Below are positions 47,058 through 55,749 of a stretch of DNA of 64,000 nt, in pieces (position 1 is the first letter of the stretch; each line of letters starts with the position of its first letter). Under the pieces are notes generated by a model, which was given only the letters and a program-made list of their open reading frames with translations, was not told the DNA's origin and did not search any database. This stretch comes from JARBUG01 sp035628915 (GTDB lineage Bacteria > Bacillota > Sulfobacillia > Symbiobacteriales > Symbiobacteriaceae): positions 1-64,000 of the forward strand of contig DASPIW010000026.1 in assembly GCA_035628915.1 (NCBI GenBank). Reading direction: 5' to 3'. The position numbers and the translations under genes were made by a program.

Positions 47058-48596
47058 TTATTCCCACTCAATCGTCCCCGGCGGCTTGGACGTCATGTCG
47101 TAAGCCACCCGGTTCACATGGGGCACCTCGTTGATGATCCGGTTGGTCATCCGCTCCAGGACCTCCCAGGGGAAGCGGAAGAAGTCCGCCGTCATGCCGT
47201 CATCTGAAGTCACGGCCCGCAGGATGATCGGATACGCATAGGTGCGCTCGTCGCCCATGACGCCCACGGAGCGGATGTTGGGCAGTGCGGCGAACGCCTG
47301 CCAGATCTGGTCATACAACCCCGCCCGGCGGATCTCTTCCAGGTAGATCGCATCCGCCTCACGCAGAATGTGCAGCTTTTCGGGAGTAATCTCCCCCAGC
47401 ACCCGAATGGCCAGCCCCGGCCCCGGGAACGGGTGGCGCCCCACGATCTCCTCCGGCACGCCCAGGGCCCGGCCCACGGCCCGGACCTCGTCCTTGAACA
47501 GCTCGCGGAACGGCTCGATCAGCTTGAACTGCATGTCCTCAGGCAGACCGCCCACGTTGTGATGGCTCTTGATCACGGCTGCAGTGGCAGTGCCCGACTC
47601 GATCACGTCCGGATAGAGCGTGCCTTGCACCAGGAAATCCATCTTGCCGAGCTTGCGGGCTTCATCCTGGAAGACGTAAATGAACTCCCGCCCGATGATC
47701 TTCCGCTTCTCTTCGGGGTCGGTGACGCCCGCCAGTTTGGAGAGGAACCGCTCGGAAGCATCCACATGCACAAGGTTGATGTGGAAATGATCCCGGAAGG
47801 TCCGGACCACCTGTTCCGCCTCGCCCTTGCGCAGCAGGCCGTGATCGATGAACATGCAAGTCAGGTTGTCGCCAATCGCCTTGTGAACGAGCACCGCGGC
47901 CACGCTGGAATCGACGCCGCCCGAAAGACCGCAGAGCACCTTGCCGCCGGCGGCCTGCTCCCGGATCTTCGCGATCTGCTCCTCGATGAATGACGCGGTG
48001 GTCCAGTCGCCCTTGCAGCCAGCGATCCGGTACAGGAAGTTCTCCATGATCTCCTTGCCCTGCAGGCTGTGGATCACTTCCGGGTGGAACTGCACGCCGT
48101 ACAGCTTCCGGTCGTCATCGCCGATGACCGCTGTGGGCGTGTTTTCCGTCGATCCGATGATGTGGAAGCCGGGCGGGGCGGAGAGCACAGAGTCGCCGTG
48201 GCTCATCCAGACCTGCGTGGTCTTGCCCAGGCCGGCAAAGAGCGGGTGATCTTCCCGGATGTCGAGCATCGCCTTGCCGTACTCCCGCTTCTCGGCGCGG
48301 CGGACATCGCCGCCGAGCTCCTTGCTCATCAGCTGCATGCCGTAACAGATGCCGAAAATGGGGATGCCCAGGCGGAAGATCTCAGGGTCGCACTTGGGCG
48401 CCCCCTCGCCGTAGACGCTGGCGGGGCCGCCGGAGAAAATGATGGCCTTGACGGTCTCCTGCTGAAAACGCGAGGCAGGGGTATTATGGGGCCAAATCTC
48501 ACAGTAAACCTTCCGTTCACGGACGCGCCGGGCGATCAACTGCCCGTACTGAGCCCCAAAGTCAATGACGACTACCAGATCGGTTTGGCGAGCCAT
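47058..48596 (-). CDS. guaA: GMP synthase (glutamine-hydrolysing)
   Basis: XMP + ATP + glutamine to GMP. 512 aa, normal. Glutaminase domain: VVVIDFGAQYGQLIARRVRE, IFSGGPASVYGEGAP, nucleophile IFGICYGMQLMSKELGG, and GVQFHPEVIHS with the catalytic His/Glu. ATP-pyrophosphatase domain: LCGLSGGVDSSVAAVLVHKA (P-loop), MFIDHGLLRKGEAE. C-terminal dimer domain ends PGTIEWE. The ATG at 48596 follows GGGAGG. hpt lies 92 bp upstream on the same strand, so a purine salvage pair. Confidence 0.97.
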   Translation of the reverse strand: MARQTDLVVVIDFGAQYGQLIARRVRERKVYCEIWPHNTPASRFQQETVKAIIFSGGPASVYGEGAPKCDPEIFRLGIPIFGICYGMQLMSKELGGDVRRAEKREYGKAMLDIREDHPLFAGLGKTTQVWMSHGDSVLSAPPGFHIIGSTENTPTAVIGDDDRKLYGVQFHPEVIHSLQGKEIMENFLYRIAGCKGDWTTASFIEEQIAKIREQAAGGKVLCGLSGGVDSSVAAVLVHKAIGDNLTCMFIDHGLLRKGEAEQVVRTFRDHFHINLVHVDASERFLSKLAGVTDPEEKRKIIGREFIYVFQDEARKLGKMDFLVQGTLYPDVIESGTATAAVIKSHHNVGGLPEDMQFKLIEPFRELFKDEVRAVGRALGVPEEIVGRHPFPGPGLAIRVLGEITPEKLHILREADAIYLEEIRRAGLYDQIWQAFAALPNIRSVGVMGDERTYAYPIILRAVTSDDGMTADFFRFPWEVLERMTNRIINEVPHVNRVAYDMTSKPPGTIEWE

Positions 48597-48688
48597 GAGT
48601 CCTCCCTGTTTCACGGGCGCCGGCCTCACCGGGACCGGGTTGCCCGAATTATGTCAAGACGGCGGGGTGACACTCCCGCCTTCCTGCA

Positions 48689-49228
48689 TTACTTTGTGTA
48701 GACTGAAGGCTTCAGCACGACGATATCGCGCAAGTTGCGATATTTCTCGTCGTAGTCGAGGCCGTTGCCGCAGACGAACTCGTCCGGCACTTCAAAGCCG
48801 CGATAGTCAATGGGCACCTGCACTTTGCGGCGGGAAGGCTTGTCCAGCAAAGTCGCCACCCGCAGCGATGCCGGGCCGCGCTGGCCCAGGTACTCCAGCA
48901 GGAACTTGATGGTGAGGCCGGTGTCGACAATATCCTCGACGATTAGGACATGGCGGCCGTCCAGGGTGTAGTCGAGGTCGAGCAGCACGCGATGGACGCC
49001 GGTGGACTTGGTCGACGCTCCATAAGAGGAGATGCGCATGAAGTCCAGTTCCGCAAAGATGGTGATGGAGCGGAACAGATCGGCCGTAAAGAGTGAAGCG
49101 CCCTTCAGGATGCCGATGACGACCAGTTCCTTGCCCGCATAGTCCTTGGAGATTTGGGCGCCCAGCTCCTGAGTCCGCTTCTGGATCTCTTCCTGAGAGA
49201 TCAAAACCCGTTCGATATCCTGCTGCAC
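48689..49228 (-). CDS. hpt: Hypoxanthine phosphoribosyltransferase
   Basis: Salvages hypoxanthine/guanine with PRPP. 179 aa, normal. Marks: VVIGILKGASLFTADLFRSI, FMRISSYGASTKSTG, the PRPP loop HVLIVEDIVDTGLT, and VPDEFVCGNGLDYDEKYRNL near the C-terminus. The GTG at 49228 is preceded by GAGAGGAG. It is upstream of guaA on the same strand. Confidence 0.97.
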   Translation of the reverse strand: MQQDIERVLISQEEIQKRTQELGAQISKDYAGKELVVIGILKGASLFTADLFRSITIFAELDFMRISSYGASTKSTGVHRVLLDLDYTLDGRHVLIVEDIVDTGLTIKFLLEYLGQRGPASLRVATLLDKPSRRKVQVPIDYRGFEVPDEFVCGNGLDYDEKYRNLRDIVVLKPSVYTK

Positions 49229-49312
49229 GGGTGTAGCTCCTCTCCGTCAGTGCGAAAGACGGTTGGTTTACCCAAGAGTCTACTCGTCCCGGCGGGGAGG
49301 CGTCAAGCGTCT

Positions 49313-50542
49313 CTACCCGGCCAGGCGCCGGAGAGTTTCGGCGAGCAGCCGGGTTCCGACAGCGATATCCTCCGGGCTGGTGTATTCCTGCGGGCAGTGG
49401 CTGAGGCCGTCCCGGCTGCGCACGAAGATCATGCCCACCGGACAGACGAGGGAGACGTTCGCCCCGTCGTGCACCGCCCCGCTGGGAAGCTGGAAGGGTT
49501 CCATGCCCACGCCGCCGGCCGCCTCGGTCATCGTCTGTACGATGCCGCTGTCGCAGCGGATTGGCGTTGAGGTATGCTGGATTTCGAACTCGGCGGTCAG
49601 GCTGCGCCGGTGGCAGACCTGCAGGAAGAAGGCCTTCACCCGCTCGACACAGGCGTCGCGGCGGGCGCCGTCCAGGTCCCGGATGTCGAAGCTGAGTTCG
49701 ACGGCGGCGGGAATCACATTGGTGCCGCCGGGCATGGCCTTAATGAAACCGACCGTCGCCCGAGTGGCGGGATCGGATTCGCGGGCCGCCCGCTCCACTT
49801 CCAGAATCACTTCGGCGGCGGCGGGCATGGGATCCCGCCGCAGGTCCATGGGACAGGCCCCGGCGTGCTCCGCCCGCCCCCGGATGATGCCCCGGGCCTG
49901 GCGCATGCCGGCAATGCCGCTGACGATGCCCGCCGGCAGCCCCCGGGCTTCCAGCATGCCCGACTGTTCGATATGCAGCTCCACATACGCCTTGTAGGCG
50001 CCGGGCGCCACGGCGGCCTCGCGGGCCCGCTCCGGGTCGCTGCCGTACGCACGCAGTGCCTCATCCAGGGTGATGCCGTCGCGATCTTTCAGGTGCGATA
50101 TCTCGTCATAAGGAAAGGTTCCGGTCAGGAAGCTCGACCCCATCAGCCCGTGGGGAAACCGGCTCCCCTCCTCGCCGATGAAGCTGGCCACCTCAATCGG
50201 CAGCTCGGGCACCAGCCCTTGCTCGCGCATGGACTGGACGGCTTCGAGCGCGGCCAGGACCCCGGCCGGGCCATCGTAGTGGCCACCGTTGGGCACGCTG
50301 TCGAGGTGCGAACCGGTGAGCACCGCCGGCCCCGGACGGCGCCCGGGCAGGCGGCCAAACAGGTTTCCGACGGCGTCGCGCCGAACTTGCAGACCAGCCT
50401 CCTCCATCCAGCGGGCCACGGTATCGGTCGCTGCCTTTTCCTCCCTGCTCAGGGCGTAGCGGGTTACCCCGCCGTCGGGGGTCGTACCGAACCGGGTCAG
50501 ATAGGCCAGGCGGTCGTTTACTCGGACAGCATTGATCTGCAT
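49313..50542 (-). CDS. Allantoate amidohydrolase / N-carbamoyl amino acid hydrolase-like M20 enzyme
   Basis: 409 aa from the ATG at 50542; a GTG upstream lies inside the GGAGG site. The binuclear metal-enzyme pattern of the hydantoinase/carbamoylase family: LTGSHLDSVPNGGHYDGPAG (metal His/Asp), EVASFIGEEGSRFPHGLMGS (catalytic Glu pair), ELHIEQSGMLE, HAGACPMDLRRDPM and a C-terminal CPQEYTSPEDI. The allantoate versus carbamoyl-amino-acid specificity cannot be fixed, but it neighbours hpt and guaA, so purine catabolism is attractive. Cytoplasmic, no signal peptide. Confidence 0.88.
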   Translation of the reverse strand: MQINAVRVNDRLAYLTRFGTTPDGGVTRYALSREEKAATDTVARWMEEAGLQVRRDAVGNLFGRLPGRRPGPAVLTGSHLDSVPNGGHYDGPAGVLAALEAVQSMREQGLVPELPIEVASFIGEEGSRFPHGLMGSSFLTGTFPYDEISHLKDRDGITLDEALRAYGSDPERAREAAVAPGAYKAYVELHIEQSGMLEARGLPAGIVSGIAGMRQARGIIRGRAEHAGACPMDLRRDPMPAAAEVILEVERAARESDPATRATVGFIKAMPGGTNVIPAAVELSFDIRDLDGARRDACVERVKAFFLQVCHRRSLTAEFEIQHTSTPIRCDSGIVQTMTEAAGGVGMEPFQLPSGAVHDGANVSLVCPVGMIFVRSRDGLSHCPQEYTSPEDIAVGTRLLAETLRRLAG

Positions 50543-50575
50543 GGCGGCAGCCACCTCCCAATGCCTCAGTATAGC

Positions 50576-50602
50576 AAAAAGGCCCCGCCCTGTGGCGGAG
50601 CC
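50576..50602 (-). terminator. Terminator of yyaC-like gene
   Basis: GGCCCCGCC (50581-50589) pairs with GGCGGAGCC (50594-50602); on the minus strand it is followed by TTTTTGC. Confidence 0.8.
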
Positions 50603-50608
50603 TCCGGT

Positions 50609-51199
50609 TTACCTGGCCGTCAGTTTTCCGGATTCCCAGTCCCGGTGGAAGAGAATGAGCCCGTCGGCGATGGTTTCGGCCATGGCGACGGTTTGGTCGA
50701 GCCCGGTGAACCAGATCATGAACGGGAAATGGGCCGTGCCGCCCATGATGTGAATGGAGCCCACCTGTGGCAGCGTTTTGCCCATGCCGGCGCCCGGCTT
50801 GAGCGGCCCCCGGTTGACCGTGATGCGCCCCGGGCGCCCCACCGCGGCGTCCACCGCGATAATGTAGGGGAACTTGTTGCGCTTCATGGCGCGCATCCAG
50901 GCTTCGTTCACTTTTTCCTTGATGTTGGTGGCGTGCACCGGCTCATTCAGGTCGCCCAGGAATTCGCCGGCGAACCCCTTGCGCTTGAGAAACCAGCCGA
51001 TGAACGGGCCGAGGGCATCGCCCGTGGAACTGGTCGCCCCGACCATGAAGAAGAGGGGCAGATACTTGTCGCCTTTCTGATCCATGAGGAACTGCTCCCG
51101 CAGGGCATTTGCCAGCGACTGCGCGGCAGTACCGTCCTGATAATGGATGTCGGCCAGGAGAGTGGAAGACGTATCCGGGCTCGCCAGGTCGTACGACAA
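50609..51199 (-). CDS. yyaC: Spore protease YyaC-like (DUF1256) protein
   Basis: 196 aa, TTG start at 51199 behind GGGGGAG. The family shares the Gpr/HybD-like fold: VGATSSTGDALGPFIGWFLK, FLGDLNEPVHATNIKEKV, FPYIIAVDAAVGRPGRITV and MGKTLPQVGSIHIMGG. In sporulating Firmicutes such proteins occur with sporulation genes, so its presence suggests endospore formation. It has its own terminator. The divergent promoter region holds a Fur-type box. Confidence 0.88.
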   Translation of the reverse strand: MSYDLASPDTSSTLLADIHYQDGTAAQSLANALREQFLMDQKGDKYLPLFFMVGATSSTGDALGPFIGWFLKRKGFAGEFLGDLNEPVHATNIKEKVNEAWMRAMKRNKFPYIIAVDAAVGRPGRITVNRGPLKPGAGMGKTLPQVGSIHIMGGTAHFPFMIWFTGLDQTVAMAETIADGLILFHRDWESGKLTAR

Positions 51200-51237
51200 G
51201 GGAACTCCCCCTAGGAGAAACAGAATGAAACCAAAAC

Positions 51238-51252
51238 TGGTAATTATTACTA
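51238..51252. promoter_or_regulatory. Fur-family (Zur-like) box between yyaC and the FUSC gene
   Basis: TGGTAATTATTACTA matches the 7-1-7 Zur pattern at 12 of 14 informative positions, with a core GTAATTATTAC shared with the box at 42277. It is followed by TATATAG, a possible plus-strand -10 element. Confidence 0.5.
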
Positions 51253-51298
51253 TATAGCCTTAGGGATTTGTTGTCAATAACTGGATGAGGTGTTGCTG

Positions 51299-52348
51299 AT
51301 GGATCTCCCCTTTCGCGTACTGAAGCCCTTTACCGGTCCCCGGGTGATCAAGACCGGCCTGGCCGTGTTTCTGGCGCTGCTGGCGTCGCACGCCGTCCGC
51401 TCGCAGTACGGTGCCTTCGCCGCGGTGGCCGCCATGCTGGCTGTGCAGCCCTCGGTCAGTCGAGCACGGCAGGTCTTTACCCACCAGGTGACCAGCAATC
51501 TGATCGGCGGCCTGGTGGGTGCCGGCATGGGCGCCCTGGGGCTCTACCTCGGCCAGACGGCTGCTGCCATGGCCCTGGGGGTCGTATTGGTGCTGGGCAT
51601 CTGCGTGCGGCTAAAGTTGAACGAGACGGCCGCGCTGGCCGTCACAGCCGTCATCTTCATCATGGACCGGCCTGAGGGGGACTTTTTCCGCTACACGGCG
51701 GCGCGCCTAGGGGCCGTCATGGGCGGCATGCTGATCGGGGCCCTGGTCAACCGGTTTATCAAACCGCCGAACTACCTGGCAAGAGTCCGGGAAGACCTGT
51801 CCACGGCCTCTGCCCGCGTCCATACGTTTGGTGAGCATCTGATCGCCAGTCTCGCCTCGCCGCAGCATTACCGCAAGAACCAGATCAAGGCCGAGGCCCG
51901 GGAGATTACCGCCCGCCTGGAGTCGGCGGGGTATTTCCTTGAGCTCTCGCACGAGGCCGACGCTGCTAATAGTCGGCTTTTGCCCATGGACAAGGCGCGG
52001 GCGTCTATGTACGTTTTCAAGGAACGAATCATGGATATTCACAAGGTCGTCCTGCAGGCCGGCGGCCTGGTGCCCGGGGACGAGCTGGCAGCCGTGGCGG
52101 GCGCCCTGTCGGCCGTTTTGCGCTACAAGTCCGAAACCGTGGCCGCCGCTCTGGAATCCCGGCTGCCCGATCCGGGTCCTGCTGAAGCGTTCGCAGCGGC
52201 CCAGAAGTCCCTGGAACAGGTCGCCGAAAGGTTGATCGACCAGCCCGAGGCGCGGGCGCGGGGCCTGGCCCTACATATGCTGCTCACCAACATCCGCCAC
52301 ATGGGCTGGCGCATGGAGTCCCTGACCCGGCTGCTGAAGGATCGTTGA
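51299..52348 (+). CDS. Aromatic acid exporter-like (ArAE/FUSC) membrane protein
   Basis: 349 aa from the ATG at 51299 with GATGAGGTG upstream; an in-frame GTG at 51290 is also possible. The N-terminal half has about four to six membrane helices: IKTGLAVFLALLASHAVRSQ, FAAVAAMLAVQPSV and FTHQVTSNLIGGLVGAGMGA, typical of ArAE_1/YqjA-like proteins of Bacilli. The C-terminal 170 residues are a soluble helical domain (EAREITARLESAGYFLELSH). Possible efflux of aromatic acids or a mechanosensitive-like role; transport is not proven. Confidence 0.83.
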   Translation: MDLPFRVLKPFTGPRVIKTGLAVFLALLASHAVRSQYGAFAAVAAMLAVQPSVSRARQVFTHQVTSNLIGGLVGAGMGALGLYLGQTAAAMALGVVLVLGICVRLKLNETAALAVTAVIFIMDRPEGDFFRYTAARLGAVMGGMLIGALVNRFIKPPNYLARVREDLSTASARVHTFGEHLIASLASPQHYRKNQIKAEAREITARLESAGYFLELSHEADAANSRLLPMDKARASMYVFKERIMDIHKVVLQAGGLVPGDELAAVAGALSAVLRYKSETVAAALESRLPDPGPAEAFAAAQKSLEQVAERLIDQPEARARGLALHMLLTNIRHMGWRMESLTRLLKDR

Positions 52349-52415
52349 AGGACTTCATTTTTCGTGCGCCGAAAGACTCAGGGGAAGTGTGGTAAGGAGT
52401 TGAAGGAAGGGTCGG

Positions 52416-52453
52416 ACCGTTTCCGTCCGTAACTTTTGGCCGACGGAAACGGT
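52416..52453. promoter_or_regulatory. Perfect 12-bp inverted repeat upstream of the beta-lactamase-like gene
   Basis: ACCGTTTCCGTC (52416-52427) and GACGGAAACGGT (52442-52453) with a 14-nt loop, 33 bp before the ATG. Either an operator or a leader hairpin. No T run follows on the plus strand. Confidence 0.55.
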
Positions 52454-52486
52454 TCGAGCCTGACGAAACGAGGGAGGCGACCATTC

Positions 52487-53302
52487 ATGAGCCTGGCAGC
52501 GCGCATCGCAGAGATTGATCGGGCGTTCAGCGGCACCATCGGCGTCACGGCCATCAACCTGACTCACGAGGAGTGGCTGAACTACAACGGCACGCTCTCG
52601 TTCCCGCCTGCCAGCACGGTCAAGCTGCCGGTGCTCTGCGAGGTGTTCCGGGGCGCCGGTGAAGGCCGGTGGAGCCTGGACGACCAGCTCACGCTGACCG
52701 CCGGCAACGTTGTAGAAGGCTCCGGCGTCCTCCTGGACCTGACGCCCGGCCTCAGGCTCTCAATTCGCGATGTCGCCACATTGATGATCGTGCTGAGCGA
52801 CAACACCGCGACCAACATGCTGATCGATCTGGTCACCGCCCAAGCGGTCAACCATTCGCTCCAGGAGTGGGGCATCGCGGGCGTCCAGATCAACCGGAAA
52901 ATCGGCATGAACATGGAGATTCCCCTGGGTGAGGCGACGCCAGCCGGCATGGCCCGCCTGATGGAGTTAATCGCCCGGCACGAACTGCTGCCGCCGCAGG
53001 ATTGCATCGCCATGATCGACATTCTGAAGCGGCAGAAGTATAAGGAACTGACCAACCGCTTCATTCCCGAAACGGATAACGAAGACGATGCCCCCGCTGT
53101 CCGGATCGCTTCCAAGAGCGGGTGGGTGCGTGGCACACGCAATGATGTGGCGGTCATTTGGGCGCCCAAAGCGACGTACGTCCTCAGCATGTTCTCCAAA
53201 GGCTGCAAGGACCGCCGCTTCTACCACGACAACGAGGCTGCCATTGCGCTGGCACGGATCTCCCAGGCCGTATACGAAGAATGGGGCAAGCTGCACGTTT
53301 AG
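52487..53302 (+). CDS. Class A beta-lactamase-fold serine hydrolase
   Basis: 271 aa, ATG at 52487 with GGGAGG 9 nt upstream. Catalytic S-x-x-K in PPASTVKLPVL, SDN in IVLSDNTATNMLID and the K-S-G triad at ASKSGWVRGTRN. The omega loop region (MEIPLGEATPAGM) has no clear ExxLN, so deacylation may be weak. There is no signal peptide, so the protein seems cytoplasmic, unlike a secreted penicillinase. A peptidase or esterase role is more likely than antibiotic resistance. An EamA transporter gene follows at 12 bp. Confidence 0.85.
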   Translation: MSLAARIAEIDRAFSGTIGVTAINLTHEEWLNYNGTLSFPPASTVKLPVLCEVFRGAGEGRWSLDDQLTLTAGNVVEGSGVLLDLTPGLRLSIRDVATLMIVLSDNTATNMLIDLVTAQAVNHSLQEWGIAGVQINRKIGMNMEIPLGEATPAGMARLMELIARHELLPPQDCIAMIDILKRQKYKELTNRFIPETDNEDDAPAVRIASKSGWVRGTRNDVAVIWAPKATYVLSMFSKGCKDRRFYHDNEAAIALARISQAVYEEWGKLHV

Positions 53303-53314
53303 GAGGATCTTCTG

Positions 53315-54223
53315 TTGCTGTTCAACTACCTCTCCATGGTGCTCATGGCGCTCTGTTGGGCCGGCGCGTTCGTCGTCGGCAAGCTCTCCGTCGGGACGGT
53401 GCCCCCGGAAATGGTGGCGTTCCTGCGTTTCTTCATCGCCGGCCTGGTGCTGGTAGTTTGGATGGCCTGGAAAGAACCGCAGAGCTTCCGGCTGAAAAAA
53501 CGCGACTGGTGGCTGGTCATCGGGCTGGGAGTGACAGGGATCGCCGTGTACAACCTGCTTTTTTTCCGGGGCCTGCAGTACTCGCGGGCCTCGGACGGCG
53601 CGATGATCATCCCCACGCTCAATCCGCTGCTGACCATGTTCGTCGCCGCCATGCTGCTCGGGGAGGCGCTAACCCCCCGTAAGCTAACCGGGGCGGCGAT
53701 TTCCGTGGTCGGACAGGTGCTGATTTTCTGGACCCTGCTCGAGGTGGTCGCCGATGATCCCGTTCGGATGCGGGGCGATCTGTTCTACGTGGCTTCTTCG
53801 GTCTTCTGGTCGATGTACAGCGTGCTGGGGCGGGTTGCGGCCCAGCGGTTCACGCCTCTGGCCGCTACGACGTGGGCGAGCCTGAGCGGCGTGCTGATGA
53901 TCGCGCCCTTCGCCCTGTGGGCAGCGCCGGGCTCCACGGGCTATACCTGGGGGTTCTGGGTCGATGCCGTGTACTTGGCCCTGGGCGCCACCGTGGCCGG
54001 TTTTGTGCTTTGGAGCCGGGGTGTGGCCATTTTGGGCGCCAGCCGGGCGGCGGTGTTCATCAACCTGGTGCCCGTCTTCACGCTGCTGCTCTCGTCCGTG
54101 TTCTTAGACGACCGGCCCACTGCCCTGCAGGTGCTGGGGATCTGCGTTGTGCTGGGCGGGGTGTATCTGTCGGGGACACGGCCGGGGGAGAAGGCGCCGA
54201 AGGTCCAGGGGGAGAGCGCATAG
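53315..54223 (+). CDS. EamA/DMT-family transporter
   Basis: 302 aa, TTG start behind AGGAGG. Ten hydrophobic helices in two EamA repeats: LSMVLMALCWAGAFVVGKLS, VVWMAWKEPQSF, RASDGAMIIPTLNPLLTMFV, the second repeat starting FYVASSVFWSMYSVLGRVAA, and ASRAAVFINLVPVFTLLLSS. Drug/metabolite exporters of this type move amino acids, purines or drugs; substrate unknown. Close spacing suggests co-transcription with the hydrolase gene. Confidence 0.9.
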   Translation: MLFNYLSMVLMALCWAGAFVVGKLSVGTVPPEMVAFLRFFIAGLVLVVWMAWKEPQSFRLKKRDWWLVIGLGVTGIAVYNLLFFRGLQYSRASDGAMIIPTLNPLLTMFVAAMLLGEALTPRKLTGAAISVVGQVLIFWTLLEVVADDPVRMRGDLFYVASSVFWSMYSVLGRVAAQRFTPLAATTWASLSGVLMIAPFALWAAPGSTGYTWGFWVDAVYLALGATVAGFVLWSRGVAILGASRAAVFINLVPVFTLLLSSVFLDDRPTALQVLGICVVLGGVYLSGTRPGEKAPKVQGESA

Positions 54224-54296
54224 GCAGACTGGCTTCTTACCAGAGCCGCGGCAACCGATGCGCGCCGGCGCACGTCCAACGTGCGGAGGTGTGCGT

Positions 54297-55409
54297 ATGC
54301 GGTGTTCACGCGTTCTTGCCGCGCTGCTCGCCGTTGCCCTGTTGCTGGCCGGCTGCCGGGCGCAGGCGCCCTCGCCTGTGCCCCCGCCCCCCGGACCGGC
54401 GCCCGCCGAACAGCGGCCGGCGCCACCCAACCCTGCTCCCGAGCCCGTGCACCCGGCTGAACCGTGCGTCACCCCGCGCTGGTTCGCCTACACTCCCGCG
54501 ACCGACGAAGGGCACCCCTTCAGCGGCGCCCAGGTCTGCGGGCTGTTCACCGAAGGCTCGGCGGACCCGGTGTCAGGGATGATGCTCCTGCTGTGGGAGC
54601 AGCGCCCGGCCGAATATGGATTCGAGTTTGCGCCTATACTTGTGCGCGGCGTGGAGGAGCGGTTGCCGTTCACATACTCTAGCCTTCACCCGCGGTTCTA
54701 TGGCTGGCTTCGTCATACCGACGGCTTCGTCTTCGGCGGCAACCAGACAGTAAAGGCGGTCAGCATTGACGGCCAGGTGCTCCGGGACTACCCCCTCCCC
54801 GAGGGCGGCGCCCTCCATGGCGGCGCTGTTTCGCGTCGCAGCGGCCTGGTCGCCCTGTTCGTTTCCGGCCTCGACGCCGGCGTTCGCCTGATCGTCTGGA
54901 ACCCGGAAACGGGTGAGCAGACCGACTACGGCGCCGTGGCGGAGCGCAAGGGCGTCGGGGGCAGCGAAGCCTTCCCCTACCAGTGGATCGACGCCGACTG
55001 GGCGCCGGACGACCAGCAGGTCGCGTTCACTATCGCCGAGACGCTATACCTCTTCGACCTGAGCTCGAAGCAGCAAACCAAAGTCGCATCCGGCTACACC
55101 CGGCCCCGCTTCTCCCCCGCTAATCGCACACAGATTCTGGCCGAAACCGCTGAGAACTCGGTGATACTCGATCCCGCCGGTCGGGTGCTGCACAATCTCC
55201 CGGGCCATAACTGGTTCTGGCACCTCTCCGGCGAGGCGCTCGACCGGAGCGCACCCGCTGGGGCGAACGGTCGGCCGCCCTACGACGGCTGGGTGACTAA
55301 CTATCGCCTTTCCGACGGACGCATTCTGCAGCGCGGTAAGGGGCTGGTCATCGGCCACGCGATTTTGCCGCCCGCCAACAGCCGGCTGGTCACGCTGGTA
55401 ACGCAATAG
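54297..55409 (+). CDS. Propeller-like lipoprotein
   Basis: 370 aa from the ATG at 54297 after GGAGGTG. Lipobox LLAGC (MRCSRVLAALLAVALLLAGC), then a Pro-rich linker (about 24-60) and a beta-rich domain with TolB-like strands: GLVALFVSGLDAGVRLIVWN, WAPDDQQVAFTIAETLYLFD, YTRPRFSPANRTQIL. Probably a membrane-anchored extracellular propeller. No enzyme motif. A terminator follows. It is spaced 73 bp from the transporter gene. Confidence 0.82.
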   Translation: MRCSRVLAALLAVALLLAGCRAQAPSPVPPPPGPAPAEQRPAPPNPAPEPVHPAEPCVTPRWFAYTPATDEGHPFSGAQVCGLFTEGSADPVSGMMLLLWEQRPAEYGFEFAPILVRGVEERLPFTYSSLHPRFYGWLRHTDGFVFGGNQTVKAVSIDGQVLRDYPLPEGGALHGGAVSRRSGLVALFVSGLDAGVRLIVWNPETGEQTDYGAVAERKGVGGSEAFPYQWIDADWAPDDQQVAFTIAETLYLFDLSSKQQTKVASGYTRPRFSPANRTQILAETAENSVILDPAGRVLHNLPGHNWFWHLSGEALDRSAPAGANGRPPYDGWVTNYRLSDGRILQRGKGLVIGHAILPPANSRLVTLVTQ

Positions 55410-55430
55410 GGAGAGCCGCCGGGCTCTCCC
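55409..55430. terminator. Terminator
   Basis: GGGAGAGCC (55409-55417) pairs with GGCTCTCCC (55422-55430), then TCGCTTTC. Confidence 0.75.
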
Positions 55431-55472
55431 TCGCTTTCATGGAGGCGACCCAACGGGTCACCGGCCCTTGCA

Positions 55473-55625
55473 TCAGCCGCCCTTCTTTTTGGGCGCCCGG
55501 CCCTGCGCGATGGTCCGCCGGGCGGAGCCCGCCGGTATCAAACGCCAGGTGCCGAACTCGTAAATGTACCCCGCAGGGGGCGTTTGCTGCGGGCGCCCGG
55601 CATCATCACGGCCTTCGCCGTCCAT
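55473..55625 (-). CDS. 50-aa basic protein, unknown
   Basis: ATG at 55625 with GAGGTGA 8 nt upstream, TGA at 55473. Sequence contains PPAGYIYEFGTWRLIPAGSA then RRTIAQGRAPKKKGG. Codon-position GC and the ribosome site look gene-like. Ending in a basic tail suggests nucleic acid or surface binding, but this is only composition. No family recognised. Confidence 0.5.
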   Translation of the reverse strand: MDGEGRDDAGRPQQTPPAGYIYEFGTWRLIPAGSARRTIAQGRAPKKKGG

Positions 55626-55749
55626 GGCCACGTCACCTCAGTCGCCATCCTATGTGGGCTGTGGAGGATAGCGCCTGTTTGGGCAGGATAATCCGGACCG
55701 GACCCGAAGTGATAGGTTTCATGAGGGCCCACAGGAGTTGGATAGAAGC

